64,000 nt of DNA from Brenneria izadpanahii (GTDB taxonomy: Bacteria > Pseudomonadota > Gammaproteobacteria > Enterobacterales > Enterobacteriaceae). Both the position numbers and the translations under genes were made by a program. Positions within the stretch are counted from its first letter, which is position 1. Every line of letters starts with the position of its first letter. Location: NCBI RefSeq assembly GCF_017569925.1, contig NZ_CP050854.1, positions 2,232,001 to 2,296,000 of the forward strand, read 5' to 3'. Shown piece after piece: positions 41,280-50,843 of this stretch. The notes under the pieces are model-generated. The model had not been told where the DNA came from. It saw only the letters and a program-made list of their open reading frames with translations, and searched no databases.

Positions 41280-41855
41280 CTATTTTAACAGTTGGATCAC
41301 ATGTGCCTGCGCTGATTGGATAAGCCTGAAGGATTGTTCGTAAGTGCAGCAGTTCAGGCTTTTCTGCGGCTGGTACAGCGAAAAACCAATAAAAGCGATG
41401 CAAAGGAAACGCTCTAGCTGATTACCTTTTTGCCCGTTTAGTATCGGCAGGCGAAAGCGCCAGCGGCAGGGCCAGAGCAGGGGCACCCCGGATGACGTCA
41501 GTATATCGGCCGCAATATGGCTTAGGTAACCGACGATCATCGCGTGATAGGCGTCGGTCGGCAGCAGCCAATCAGACGGCAGGCGGGTTTGAATGAAAAA
41601 CACGCCGGCGATAATGGCGAGTAAACTATGGGTAAAGCCGCGATGGCCGAATGCGCGCGCGATAGGCGCCGATATCCACTTCAACCGTTGTCCAAGCAGG
41701 GATTTAGGGTGATCGATATCCGGCAGGAGGGACGTCAGCAGCGCGCCCGGAATGATATGCCACCAGTCTCCCGCTGCCAGTTCCGGCGATAACTCCACTT
41801 TTTTAGCCAGGATTGCACAGGCAACAGAGAATAGGACATGTCCTTCCGCAGTCAT
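41280..41855 (-). CDS. ydjM: Inner-membrane metal-dependent hydrolase YdjM
   Basis: A 191-residue DUF457 membrane protein of the YfhO/YdjM type, annotated as a metal-dependent hydrolase and LexA-regulated in E. coli. Motifs are GALLTSLLPDIDHPKSLLGQ and FGHRGFTHSLLA, which hold the likely metal-binding Asp and His residues. Four membrane helices are predicted by eye. The C-terminal tail (after about residue 160) is unlike E. coli. Confidence 0.87.
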   Translation of the reverse strand: MTAEGHVLFSVACAILAKKVELSPELAAGDWWHIIPGALLTSLLPDIDHPKSLLGQRLKWISAPIARAFGHRGFTHSLLAIIAGVFFIQTRLPSDWLLPTDAYHAMIVGYLSHIAADILTSSGVPLLWPCRWRFRLPILNGQKGNQLERFLCIAFIGFSLYQPQKSLNCCTYEQSFRLIQSAQAHVIQLLK

Positions 41856-42351
41856 TAAACGTCTCGAACAAAACTGTTATTTTATACAGTATAAAAGATT
41901 GTGATGATCTGCGGAAGTAGTTACAGCGTAACTATTTATTGCTAATACGGTATTTTGTTCCATCCTGCTGCGCCGCGGCCGTTTATTCTCCCGTGGCGGC
42001 GCCAGCTATTTAATAACCGGGACGGCGGCTGAAATGGCGTCGGCGCCGCGAACGCCATGATTGCCTTCCCGAAACGATGAATTTCTGGCGCTATATGGCG
42101 GCAAGCATCGCCAGGCCGTTATCGGCGGTGAGTGAGGAGGGCATCAATGGTATGAAACGCCGGAACATATAGTTGGGAGGCTTTATGGCTGGTGTGAGCG
42201 CGTTATTAATAAAAAAAGAGGGCAGTCATTGTCTCGGAGAAAAAGATGACTGCCCTGAAATCAGGAAAATAGATCAATAGCCAACATTCATATATAAAAA
42301 GGGTAATTCAGACACAATAATGACAAACGCAATTCTAATAATGCGGCGTTA
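41856..42351. other. Gap of 496 bp between ydjM and kdgM
   Basis: No gene was recognised. The left end presumably holds the ydjM promoter (an inexact run CTGTTATTTTATACAGTATA near 41874-41893 could be a LexA-type site). The middle is GC-rich and non-coding. The right end carries the kdgM terminator at 42210-42255. Confidence 0.4.
42210..42255 (-). terminator. Intrinsic terminator after kdgM
   Basis: A perfect 10-bp stem, GGGCAGTCAT with ATGACTGCCC, is followed on the minus strand by CTCTTTTTTTATT. Confidence 0.9.
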
Positions 42352-43071
42352 TTAGAAGTTGTACTGCACGCCTACGCGGTAACGAGTCTGGCGGTGATCG
42401 GACTTGCCATCCTGAGCCACATTCCCGACAGCGACAAATGGCTTCCAGTTTTTATCCAGCTTATAGGCCAGCTTTACATCATGGTCGATATTATAGGTTT
42501 CATTATCGTATTGGTAAGCGCCGGCCTTGTTCGCCTTTTTATAGTCCATTTCATAATCAATCTGGAAATCTTTCAGGAATTTATAGGTGAGCGTGCCGGT
42601 AAGATTATAGCCGTTTTCCTGGGTGCTATTTGAACTGCCGATATTTGAACTTTTTCTCAGGTAGTAAGGCCGGTAACGCAGCGAGTAGGACAGATCGTCA
42701 GTGATATTGACTTTACCGCGCAAATAAGGACGGTAATTATTGGACGAAGAACTGGAATCTAACGAGAATCCCGGTTCAAGAGAAAAGGTTTTATTAAAAT
42801 TATAAACGTAGCTGGCAACGACTTCAGTACCATTACTAACGGTTTCATGATAAGGCTTATTTGGCGTGGTCTCTTGCGACGGTTCGCCATTTTTCCATTT
42901 TGCTTCAACGGATAGGCCGAAACCATTGGCAAAACGATGGGAGATCAGCAGACGATCGCGATGATCATTCTTTGGCGTATCTTTCATTTCATGGCGGTAA
43001 TCGATAGTAACGGCCATTGCATTAATACTGATAAGAGATGTAACTGCCAGAGCTAATGATTTTAATTTCAT
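42352..43071 (-). CDS. kdgM: Oligogalacturonate-specific outer-membrane porin KdgM
   Basis: A 239-residue monomeric beta-barrel porin with a signal peptide (MKLKSLALAVTSLISINAMA) and a C-terminal aromatic end (RYRVGVQYNF), as expected for Bam-dependent insertion. The mature barrel (about 219 aa) starts VTIDYRHEMKDT, as in Dickeya KdgM. It admits oligogalacturonides from outside pectate lyases. It is transcribed alone, with candidate KdgR boxes upstream and a strong terminator downstream. Confidence 0.93.
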   Translation of the reverse strand: MKLKSLALAVTSLISINAMAVTIDYRHEMKDTPKNDHRDRLLISHRFANGFGLSVEAKWKNGEPSQETTPNKPYHETVSNGTEVVASYVYNFNKTFSLEPGFSLDSSSSSNNYRPYLRGKVNITDDLSYSLRYRPYYLRKSSNIGSSNSTQENGYNLTGTLTYKFLKDFQIDYEMDYKKANKAGAYQYDNETYNIDHDVKLAYKLDKNWKPFVAVGNVAQDGKSDHRQTRYRVGVQYNF

Positions 43072-43823
43072 TGTTATATTACCTGTGTGATTAAAAGACG
43101 CTTAATAAAATGACTTCCTAATTCGAGCTCTATTTTATTTACCCGTATTATTCGTTCTGTGATCGAGATCGTTCGAGTAAAGAAAAAATAAAACGATGTT
43201 TCAAAATGTGACGATGATCTTAATGATGATATATTTTGTTTCAATTTAAATGAAAAACAACTGGCGTGCATTGCTATATTATTGGCATGTGAAAAATTTG
43301 TTTTGTTATTAATTCTTGTTTTTGTTTTTTATGTAACTCATTGATTTTTATTTATTATAAAAATAAATATATGATTTATTTTTTTAAATCTTACAGATTA
43401 CCAATTATAAAATATACTTTCCGTGATCTGCGTTTTCATTGTTGATGATATTTGAAATAATGTTTTGTTTTTATTTTTTGTTATTTGTGGTTGGCAGTGT
43501 TTTGAATTAATTGAAATATCATAAGATGGATGGCGATCGTGATGAGTGATTGTGTTTCTTGCCGTGTTTAAGACTATCTTTGATGGGGGGATGAGGTTTA
43601 TCTTGATTTGTGATTTCTATTGAGTTAAGCGTTTGGGCTGTTTTGAGCCGGCTGAAATATCTACTGGAATGAGTGTATTAAGCGCTGACTCCGATGCCGG
43701 GGGGAAATGCTTTTTAAGATGATTAATGCAAGATTTATTATCAAAAAACATTGAACGGTCGTGACAATAAAAATCCCTGCCGTATAAGCGGCAGGGATGG
43801 ATACGCTAGAAGGATAATTTCTG
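43072..43823. promoter_or_regulatory. AT-rich kdgM control region with candidate KdgR boxes
   Basis: This 752-bp gap has no gene. Three palindromic KdgR-like sites are seen: ATAAAACGATGTTTCAAAA within 43184-43207, TTGTTTCAATTTAAATG within 43231-43252 (mainly one half-site) and TTGAAATAATGTTTTG within 43449-43471. The long, AT-rich upstream region with several sites fits a promoter with combined KdgR repression and activation by CRP. The togB terminator lies at its right end. Confidence 0.65.
43766..43798 (-). terminator. Intrinsic terminator of the pelW-togMNAB operon
   Basis: ATCCCTGCCG pairs with CGGCAGGGAT over a six-base loop, with TTTTATT on the minus-strand side, 25 bp after the togB stop. 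Confidence 0.9.
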
Positions 43824-45113
43824 CTATCGCATAGCGCGTTTTAAAATACGTTCAGACTGGCGCTGGAAGTATTTCGCTGTTTCCTCAACAGATTTCTGAC
43901 CGTAATCGATATACTGAATGGCATCGCCGAACAGGGACACGATTTGCGGATCGTCAAAATAGGGCGAAACGCTGGTTTCGTGAGGCAGCGCCAGCGCCAG
44001 ATTCAATCCGGTAACCGCGGGAGAATCATCTTTAATGACGCCGTCGGCGGTTAACTGCGCCACCGCGGCCTTGCTTAGCGGTACGCCACGCTCTAATCCC
44101 AGCGCCTGGACGCCTTCTTTGCTGTTTAGCAGGAAGTTAATCAGCATCGCGGACTCTTTGGGATGCTTAGTCGATTTACCAATAGACAGCATCTGGGCCG
44201 GTTTAAAGAACAGGCCGGCATCTTTGGCGCCCGGCAGCATCGGGTAGCTGCCCAGTTCCAGCTTCCCCGGCGGTTGCAGGTTGTCGGAGTACTTGGTAAT
44301 CGTCGAGTTCCACATATAGGTGCCGCCCCAGTCGCCCAGGATCCACGGTTTCATCTCATACATGTTGCTCTTGCCGAAAGAGGCATAGTGTTTCGCTGAC
44401 GGCATCACATGGCTATCAACCAGCTTTTTGTACATATCGAAAAATTCAACCCACTGGGCATCGGTGTATGAAAATTTCTTATTTTTCTCGTCTACGGCCG
44501 GAATATTGTATTTTTGCACCATATAGGAGTTAAGCAGAGCCAGAGAATCTTGATGCTCCAACACGATTGGATAGACTTGATCTCCCAGTTTCTCTTTGAA
44601 CACGTTGCCGGCATTGAGCAGCTCATCCCAGGTTTTAGGGTAGTCCAGACCGGCCTTTTTCCAGGTTTCGGTGTTGAAATAGAACACGCGGGCGGTGACG
44701 GAAATAGGGATGCCGTTCAGCTTGCCTTCAACCGTGGTGGATTGCAGATCCAGCGGATTGAATTGCCCCAGATCCAACACATCCTTCATTTTATTCAGGT
44801 CGTAAAAACCATCGCCGGTTTTAGAGAAGATCGGCAACCAGTTCCAGTTAGTCTGCATTACGTCCGGTTCGGTATTTCCTGCTATTTGCGTCGTCAGCCG
44901 GGAAAGGTGGCCGTCCCAACCGGTATATTCGGCTTTAACATTAATATTCGGGTATTGTTTATGAAATTCCTCAATCGCCTTCAGCGTATATTGATGGCGG
45001 GTGTTGCCTCCCCACCATGACATTCGCAATTCGACCTGATCGGCGGCAAAGGCCTGGTGAGCCAATAACGCCAGAGACGAGGCTATCAACGTGTGTAGGA
45101 TCGCTTTTTTCAT
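43824..45113 (-). CDS. togB: Oligogalacturonide-binding periplasmic protein TogB
   Basis: A 429-residue ABC solute-binding protein of the family 1 type with signal peptide (MKKAILHTLIASSLALLAHQ, cut after AFAA). It starts DQVELRMSWWGGNTRHQYTL, as in Dickeya TogB. It delivers oligogalacturonides to the TogMN permease, and in Dickeya also takes part in chemotaxis to them. It is the last gene of the operon, 15 bp after togA. Confidence 0.94.
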   Translation of the reverse strand: MKKAILHTLIASSLALLAHQAFAADQVELRMSWWGGNTRHQYTLKAIEEFHKQYPNINVKAEYTGWDGHLSRLTTQIAGNTEPDVMQTNWNWLPIFSKTGDGFYDLNKMKDVLDLGQFNPLDLQSTTVEGKLNGIPISVTARVFYFNTETWKKAGLDYPKTWDELLNAGNVFKEKLGDQVYPIVLEHQDSLALLNSYMVQKYNIPAVDEKNKKFSYTDAQWVEFFDMYKKLVDSHVMPSAKHYASFGKSNMYEMKPWILGDWGGTYMWNSTITKYSDNLQPPGKLELGSYPMLPGAKDAGLFFKPAQMLSIGKSTKHPKESAMLINFLLNSKEGVQALGLERGVPLSKAAVAQLTADGVIKDDSPAVTGLNLALALPHETSVSPYFDDPQIVSLFGDAIQYIDYGQKSVEETAKYFQRQSERILKRAMR

Positions 45114-45128
45114 CGGTTATTTTTCCTA

Positions 45129-46256
45129 TTAAAGAGAAATATTTTTTTCTGTTTTTGCATCAAAGATATGGCACTTCTCCATATCAAATTGGAAGAATAC
45201 CTGGCGGTGCAGGCCGTTCTTGATGATTAACCGGGCTTCATCCGATGGGACACGGCTGGTTAGTTCAAAGCCATCGACTTTGATATACATAAAGAATTCA
45301 TGGCCCATGTTTTCTACGCGCACCAATTCGCCCTGCGAGTGATTGCCTGCAAAGGGCGTTTCGGAAACGGTCACGTATTCAGGACGGATACCGAAAAATA
45401 CATCCTGGCCGGAGTAGGCCCGCACTTTATCCTGCTGCGCGCTGTTTAAGACCAGCGTGTAATGACCCACGGTTAAACCAATCTGACCGTCTTTTTCCAC
45501 CAGCTTGCTGGGTTTGATATTCATTTCCGGCGCGCCGATAAAACCGGCGACGAACATGTTGTTCGGGTAGTGGTACAGGTTATCCGGCGTATCCACCTGC
45601 ATGATGTGGCCGAGCTTCATGACGCAGATACGGTCGCCCATGGTCATGGCTTCCGTTTGGTCGTGGGTAACATAAACGGTGGTGGCCGGCTTACCGCTTT
45701 TCTTTAACTGCTTGTGCAGATCGGAAATGCGGATACGCATGGATGCGCGCAGCTTGGCGTCAAGGTTGGATAATGGTTCATCAAACAGAAATACGTCGGG
45801 TTTTTTCACGATGGCGCGGCCAACGGCGACGCGCTGGGCCTGACCGCCGGAGAGCTGGCGGGGCAGACGATCCATCAGTTCTTCCAACTCCAAAATTTTT
45901 GATGCTTCCGTAACCTGCGCTTCAATTTGATCTTTCGGCAGCTTGCTGAGCTTCAGGCCGAAGGCCAGATTCTCTTTGACCGTCATATGCGGATAGAGCG
46001 CGTAGTTCTGGAACACCATAGCGATGCCGCGCTCTTTCGGCGCCAGGTTATTCACTACCCGCTCGCCGATGCGCACTTCGCCGCCGCTGATGGTTTCCAG
46101 ACCGGCCAGCATGCGCAACGTAGTGGATTTGGCGCAGCCGGACGGGCCGACGATAACCATAAATTCGCCGTCTTTGATGGTCAGATCGATGCCGTGTACT
46201 GCTTTGAAACCGTTGGAATAAACTTTTTCCAGTTTGTTGAAAATGACTTCAGCCAT
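45129..46256 (-). CDS. togA: Oligogalacturonide ABC transporter ATPase TogA
   Basis: A 375-residue MalK/UgpC-type ATPase. Walker A is GPSGCAKSTT (Ala in place of the usual Gly before Lys), signature LSGGQAQRVAVG, Walker B VFLFDEPLSNLDAKLR and H-loop VTHDQTEAM. A C-terminal regulatory TOBE domain follows. It powers TogMN. Its gene is 13 bp after togN. Confidence 0.95.
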   Translation of the reverse strand: MAEVIFNKLEKVYSNGFKAVHGIDLTIKDGEFMVIVGPSGCAKSTTLRMLAGLETISGGEVRIGERVVNNLAPKERGIAMVFQNYALYPHMTVKENLAFGLKLSKLPKDQIEAQVTEASKILELEELMDRLPRQLSGGQAQRVAVGRAIVKKPDVFLFDEPLSNLDAKLRASMRIRISDLHKQLKKSGKPATTVYVTHDQTEAMTMGDRICVMKLGHIMQVDTPDNLYHYPNNMFVAGFIGAPEMNIKPSKLVEKDGQIGLTVGHYTLVLNSAQQDKVRAYSGQDVFFGIRPEYVTVSETPFAGNHSQGELVRVENMGHEFFMYIKVDGFELTSRVPSDEARLIIKNGLHRQVFFQFDMEKCHIFDAKTEKNISL

Positions 46257-46269
46257 GATAGATCCTCAA

Positions 46270-47175
46270 TTAACCTTTAATTCCGCTGCTGGTAACGCCC
46301 TGTACGAAGTAGCGCTGTGCCAGGAAGAAAATGATGATGGATGGCAGGATGGAAATGCTCGCCATTGCCAGGATTTCGTTCCACGGTGCGCCTTCCGTCA
46401 CGTCGATGGACATTTTCAGCGCCAGCGCGATCGGATATTTATCCACGCTGTAGACATAAATCAGCGGACCGATAAAGTCGTTCATCGACCACATAAACTG
46501 GAACAGCGCCACCGAGATAATGGCCGGTTTCAGGATCGGCACCACCACGTACCACAGCACCTGGAAGGAGTTGCAGCCATCGATTTGCGCGGCTTCTTCC
46601 ATATCACGCGGCACGCCGCGCAGGAACTGGATCAGCATGAAGACAAAGAATCCCTGAGTGGCGAAAGCCAGCGGCAAATACAGCGGCATATAGCTATTCA
46701 GCATGCCCATTTCGCGGAACATGATGTACTGCGGAATCAGCAGCACGGTGCTGGGCAGCAGCATGGTGGCGATCAGCGTGGCGAACCAGAAGGTTTTCCA
46801 TGGAATTTCAAAGCGGGCGAATCCATAGGCCACGATGGTGGAAGAGATAATGGTCAGGATCACTTTCGGGATCACGTACTTGAACGTGTTGATCATGTAG
46901 TGGCCGAAGTTGTATTCCGTTCCGGTTTTCCAGCCATTGACGAAACCGTCCCAGGTGGCGTGTTCGGGCCACAATCCGAGCGTGGTGAAAATCTCATGGT
47001 TGGGCTTGAAGGACGCAGCGAACATCCACGCCAGCGGATAGAGCATCAGCAGACCGACAAATAACAGAATGACGTAACGGATAGCGGCGCTGATTTTTTC
47101 TTTCCGCAGCGTGCGGCGAATTTCTATTGCGGCCACTTCCTGAGCCGTACTCATGTTTGTATGCATGTCAGCCAT
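46270..47175 (-). CDS. togN: Oligogalacturonide ABC transporter permease TogN
   Basis: A 301-residue MalG-like permease with six membrane helices and the EAA loop EEAAQIDGCNSFQVLWYVVV. I chose ATG 47175 because a strong AGGAGG lies just upstream; the longer frame to 47241 lies inside togM. The start overlaps the togM stop by 8 bp, so the two are translationally coupled. Confidence 0.94.
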   Translation of the reverse strand: MADMHTNMSTAQEVAAIEIRRTLRKEKISAAIRYVILLFVGLLMLYPLAWMFAASFKPNHEIFTTLGLWPEHATWDGFVNGWKTGTEYNFGHYMINTFKYVIPKVILTIISSTIVAYGFARFEIPWKTFWFATLIATMLLPSTVLLIPQYIMFREMGMLNSYMPLYLPLAFATQGFFVFMLIQFLRGVPRDMEEAAQIDGCNSFQVLWYVVVPILKPAIISVALFQFMWSMNDFIGPLIYVYSVDKYPIALALKMSIDVTEGAPWNEILAMASISILPSIIIFFLAQRYFVQGVTSSGIKG

Positions 47176-48058
47176 TTTTTCCTCCTTTATCGGCGGAGTA
47201 GAACACCCAGTACTTGGACGACTTAAAGGCAATCGAAGCAAATACCGCGACGACCAGGAACAGAACCCACGCCAGCGCGGCGCCGTAGCCCATGTCGAAA
47301 TATTTGAATGCCGTATCGTAGATATAAAGCGAGAACAGGTAGGTGTAATGAGTCGGCCCGCCGCCGGTAATAACGTAAGGCGCGGTAAATTCCTGGAACG
47401 CCTGCGTGGTCTGCATAATAAAGTTAAAGAAAATAACCGGCGTAATTAACGGCACGGTGACTTTCATAAACATCTGCCATTTAGAGGCGCCGTCGATCAT
47501 GGCGGCTTCGTACTGAGATTGCGGTACGTTCTGCAGGGCCGCCAGGAAGATAACCATGGCTGAGCCAAACTGCCATACGCGCAGCAGCGTAACCGACATT
47601 AGCGCCAGAGAGGGCTCGCCGAGCCAGTTAACCGCGTCAAAACCAAACACGCCGAGAAAACTATTCAGCAGGCCGTCAATGGCGAAAAGCGCACGCCACA
47701 GCACGGCAATCGCCACGCTGCTGCCCAGAATAGAGGGCACGTAGTATGCGGTTCGGAAAAAACCAATGCCGCGCAGTTTAAAATTCAGCACAAAGGCGAT
47801 TAATAACGCGAAAATCAATTTCAGCGGGATGGTTAAAAATACATAGGCAAAGGTTACCCCCATGGATTTCCAAAACAGGTCATCCTCAATGAACATGCGA
47901 TGATAGTTTTCTATCCCGGTAAATTCGGGGGGACTCATCAAATCATACTCGGTAAAACTGAGTATAAATGATGAAATAAAGGGGAAAGCGGTAAAAACTA
48001 TCAACCCTATAATATAGGGGGAGATATAGGCTAACCCCAGCATTCTGTTTTCATTCAT
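47168..48058 (-). CDS. togM: Oligogalacturonide ABC transporter permease TogM
   Basis: A 296-residue MalF-like permease with six membrane helices and the EAA loop QYEAAMIDGASKWQMFMKVT. It begins MNENRMLGLAYISPYIIGLI. Together with TogN it forms the membrane channel. It follows pelW by 44 bp and overlaps togN. Confidence 0.94.
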   Translation of the reverse strand: MNENRMLGLAYISPYIIGLIVFTAFPFISSFILSFTEYDLMSPPEFTGIENYHRMFIEDDLFWKSMGVTFAYVFLTIPLKLIFALLIAFVLNFKLRGIGFFRTAYYVPSILGSSVAIAVLWRALFAIDGLLNSFLGVFGFDAVNWLGEPSLALMSVTLLRVWQFGSAMVIFLAALQNVPQSQYEAAMIDGASKWQMFMKVTVPLITPVIFFNFIMQTTQAFQEFTAPYVITGGGPTHYTYLFSLYIYDTAFKYFDMGYGAALAWVLFLVVAVFASIAFKSSKYWVFYSADKGGKNG

Positions 48059-48102
48059 AATGCTACCTATTTAGTAATTGTGAATTATTGGAAAATATGA
48101 AA

Positions 48103-49734
48103 TCAAATCGTTAATAATTCTGGATAAATAAACTCCACGTCATAAATGGTTTTGTTTTTCCCGTTAACGCAAAAATCACCGTGAACATATCCCCCTTGCG
48201 TTAAGAACGGCGGAATATCGTTTAATTTGCGACGGCAAGCGGCGATGAAGGTTAAGAAAGCCAGAGGGATTGGATCATCCAGCCGGACATAGCGATGTTG
48301 CGCTGAACGAACGAGCAGACCGCGATGGAAGTGCTTATCAAACAAAATTTCCGCTAATTGCCAGGCATAAGTTCCCCATTTTCCCGATCGTTCATGTTCT
48401 GCCAGTTCAATCACGGCCAGTAATAAAACCGGACTGGCTATCTGATGAATATCTTCATTATTTAAGCGATTCAGCATGGTATTAATTAACGCATGCAGAT
48501 CGTCGTCGCCGCTTAGACGATAAGCGCGCACCAGCGGTAATAAATAATCGCCTTCAAGCGTAAAAAGTTTTAGTTCAGTGCCTGCCTTTCCATAATAACC
48601 GTCGCGTTTAAAACGGTAACCCGTCATATCCTGGCCGTTATTCCACATTGGGCGCAGCGTATTAGCGGTAACGTCATAAGCGTACTGATAATAGTTTTTA
48701 AGCCCGGAAATAACCCAGCCAAGTATTTCAGCGTCGGGCTGGGTTCGCAGGATATCCAGCATCGCCAGCGGGTTATCGACTAACAGCGGGCGCATATCCC
48801 GGAATAGAACGTTGGCTTCTCGGGCTATTTCGCCAAATTCCGCGCCAAATTGACGTTGGGCGCGATCGCCGAACCATGACTGAGTCTGGTTATCGTCAGC
48901 GGGCGCCGGCTGACGCTGCAAAGGGGAACTGAATTGATAAACCGGCATTCCGGTTTCTGGGTTTCTTGCCAGTACGTATTGGCGGTACAGGTGCTTACCC
49001 CAGTTGGCCGCCTGGCGATCGCCGGTATATTCCGCATATTTGAATGCGGCGTAAATCAGATCGGTGCCGGCATTTACAAACGTTAGCCCTTTCGTCAACG
49101 GCAGGTCCGGCCATTTCGCCGGGTCAACCACGTCGCGGCAAGGGTGGAGGAACACATTAGGATCGCGGGGTTTGGCGTAATCGCCGTGACGCCCAAGATC
49201 CAATGAATTCCAATCTTCCACATGAGCATTCCAGAAGCCTTGCAGGAAGTTCAGCGTTTTTTCGGCATTAACGCGATGCAGCAGCGCGTAATAGGGCAGA
49301 TGGTGCTTGAGTTCATGCACCTGGGCCTTTGATTCCGGCCCTTCGCTTTTTAGCGTGTCTAAATTGATGAAACGGTGGCCGCCCCAATAAAACAGTCCGC
49401 TTTTCTCGTCCGTAAAGCGATCCAGAAAATAACGGCACAATGATTCAGCCTGCTGTCGGTAAGTGTTTTCCCCGGTGATGGCGCTCATACCACAGAGCGT
49501 TCTTAGCCAGTTTTGCTGGCTGGCGAAGTTTGAGATCGGAGCACAACGGTCATCCGGGAATCGCCAGACGACCGGCTCCATATTCAGAACGTCGAACCCG
49601 TCGGCTAGCAACGGCGTTGCATGAGTACGGCTGTGCGCGACGCGCTGAATAATCTCAATATGACTTTTCAGAGCGGAAATCCACCCGTCAAGCGTTACTT
49701 CTTTGCTGGTGCTTAAATTGGCAAAAATACTCAT
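48103..49734 (-). CDS. pelW: Intracellular exo-oligogalacturonate lyase PelW (PL2)
   Basis: A 543-residue polysaccharide lyase family 2 enzyme without a signal peptide, as in Dickeya PelW. It removes disaccharides from short oligogalacturonides in the cytoplasm after their import by TogMNAB. The long helical region (NWLRTLCGMSAITGENTYRQ, QVHELKHHLPYYALLHRVN) and central DLGRHGDYAKPRDPNVFLHP segment are family features. It heads the pelW-togMNAB operon; KdgR-like sites lie upstream. Confidence 0.94.
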   Translation of the reverse strand: MSIFANLSTSKEVTLDGWISALKSHIEIIQRVAHSRTHATPLLADGFDVLNMEPVVWRFPDDRCAPISNFASQQNWLRTLCGMSAITGENTYRQQAESLCRYFLDRFTDEKSGLFYWGGHRFINLDTLKSEGPESKAQVHELKHHLPYYALLHRVNAEKTLNFLQGFWNAHVEDWNSLDLGRHGDYAKPRDPNVFLHPCRDVVDPAKWPDLPLTKGLTFVNAGTDLIYAAFKYAEYTGDRQAANWGKHLYRQYVLARNPETGMPVYQFSSPLQRQPAPADDNQTQSWFGDRAQRQFGAEFGEIAREANVLFRDMRPLLVDNPLAMLDILRTQPDAEILGWVISGLKNYYQYAYDVTANTLRPMWNNGQDMTGYRFKRDGYYGKAGTELKLFTLEGDYLLPLVRAYRLSGDDDLHALINTMLNRLNNEDIHQIASPVLLLAVIELAEHERSGKWGTYAWQLAEILFDKHFHRGLLVRSAQHRYVRLDDPIPLAFLTFIAACRRKLNDIPPFLTQGGYVHGDFCVNGKNKTIYDVEFIYPELLTI

Positions 49735-49771
49735 GGAGTGCCTTCTTATGAAACTGACGGACAGTTCCTTA

Positions 49772-49876
49772 TAAATAGAAACGCTGTTTTGATTGATTAT
49801 ATTGCGCTATTCACCCTGTCGTCATGCATGCAATATCGAAAGTGTGATCAAAGTCGGAACGTTGTTTCGAAATTTT
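49772..49876 (-). promoter_or_regulatory. Candidate KdgR boxes upstream of pelW
   Basis: Two palindromic sites are seen in the 261-bp kduD-pelW gap: AATAGAAACGCTGTTTTGAT near 49774-49793 and GGAACGTTGTTTCG near 49857-49870. Both resemble the KdgR half-sites GAAAC and GTTTC with a short centre. A TGTGATCA at 49842-49849 could be one half of a CRP site. Confidence 0.6.
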
Positions 49877-49914
49877 TCACGAGGGGTTTTGTATGAGGGT
49901 TTGAATTATAACCA

Positions 49915-49954
49915 TTTGAAAAAAAAGAAAAGACACAATCTGCGTTGTGTCTTT
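49915..49954 (-). terminator. Intrinsic terminator of kduID
   Basis: AAAGACACAA pairs with TTGTGTCTTT over a six-base loop, followed on the minus strand by a T-rich run (TCTTTTTTTTC). Confidence 0.88.
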
Positions 49955-49995
49955 ATCTTCGGTTGGAAACGGAATCGGTAATGCGGAAAAACGAA

Positions 49996-50763
49996 TTAGC
50001 GAGCCAGCCAGCCGCCGTCGACGGCGATAGTATAGCCATTGATATAATCAGACGCGCTGGAAGCCAGAAATACCGCCGGCCCCATGAGATCCTGCGGTAA
50101 ACCCCAACGGCCCGCAGGGATGCGATCCAGAATTTCTTTGCTGCGATCTTCATCGGCGCGTAGCTGCTGGGTGTTGTTGGTGGCCATATATCCGGGCGCA
50201 AGCGCATTGACGTTAATCTTGTGTTTGGCCCACTCATTCGCCAGCAGACGGGTGACCCCCATTACTGCGCTTTTTGACGCGGTATAAGAGGGAACGCGGA
50301 TGCCGCCCTGGAAAGAGAGCATTGACGCGATATTGATGATTTTACCGCCATGACCTTGTTTGATAAATTGCCGGGCAACCGTTTGGGACATAAAGAACAC
50401 GCTCTTGATGTTCAGATTCATCACATCGTCCCAGTTTTTTTCACTGAACTCGATGGAATCTTCACGGCGGATGATGCCGGCGTTGTTAATCAGAATGTCG
50501 ACTTTGCCAAATTCCGCAACGGCTTTTTCAACCAGCCCGGCGTGACCGGCAATGTTGCCCATATCCGCAGTCAGGCTAAGGAAACGGCGGCCTAAAGCGG
50601 TGACTTTCTCAATGGTTTCTTTCGGTTCAACAATATTGACGCCGACAATATCGCAACCGGCTTGCGCCAGCCCGATCGCCATACCTTGACCAAGCCCCGT
50701 ATCGCAACCTGTGATGATCGCAACTTTGCCCTGTAACTCGAAGGAATTTAAAATCATAGCCAT
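49996..50763 (-). CDS. kduD: 2-keto-3-deoxygluconate oxidoreductase (2-deoxy-D-gluconate 3-dehydrogenase)
   Basis: A 255-residue short-chain dehydrogenase that reduces 2,5-diketo-3-deoxygluconate to 2-keto-3-deoxygluconate. NAD site TGCDTGLGQGMAIGLA, NNAG motif LINNAGIIRRED, and catalytic Ser, Tyr and Lys in IASMLSFQGG and SYTASKSAVMG. It starts at ATG 50763 (GAGAGA upstream), or two codons later. It is downstream of kduI with an 80-bp gap and ends at a strong terminator. Confidence 0.95.
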   Translation of the reverse strand: MAMILNSFELQGKVAIITGCDTGLGQGMAIGLAQAGCDIVGVNIVEPKETIEKVTALGRRFLSLTADMGNIAGHAGLVEKAVAEFGKVDILINNAGIIRREDSIEFSEKNWDDVMNLNIKSVFFMSQTVARQFIKQGHGGKIINIASMLSFQGGIRVPSYTASKSAVMGVTRLLANEWAKHKINVNALAPGYMATNNTQQLRADEDRSKEILDRIPAGRWGLPQDLMGPAVFLASSASDYINGYTIAVDGGWLAR

Positions 50764-50843
50764 TATCTCTCTATAAGCGACAATACGTTGTCGTTAGCTG
50801 TTAACGTAGGGTATGGAATACCGGTAATTCCGGCCGGCAGCGA

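Noticed and set aside
42000..42180. GC-rich segment with short frames such as one encoding DEFLALYGGKHRQAVIGGE
   Set aside because: Multiple stops, no known family and no ribosome site; possibly an old gene fragment, but not supportable.
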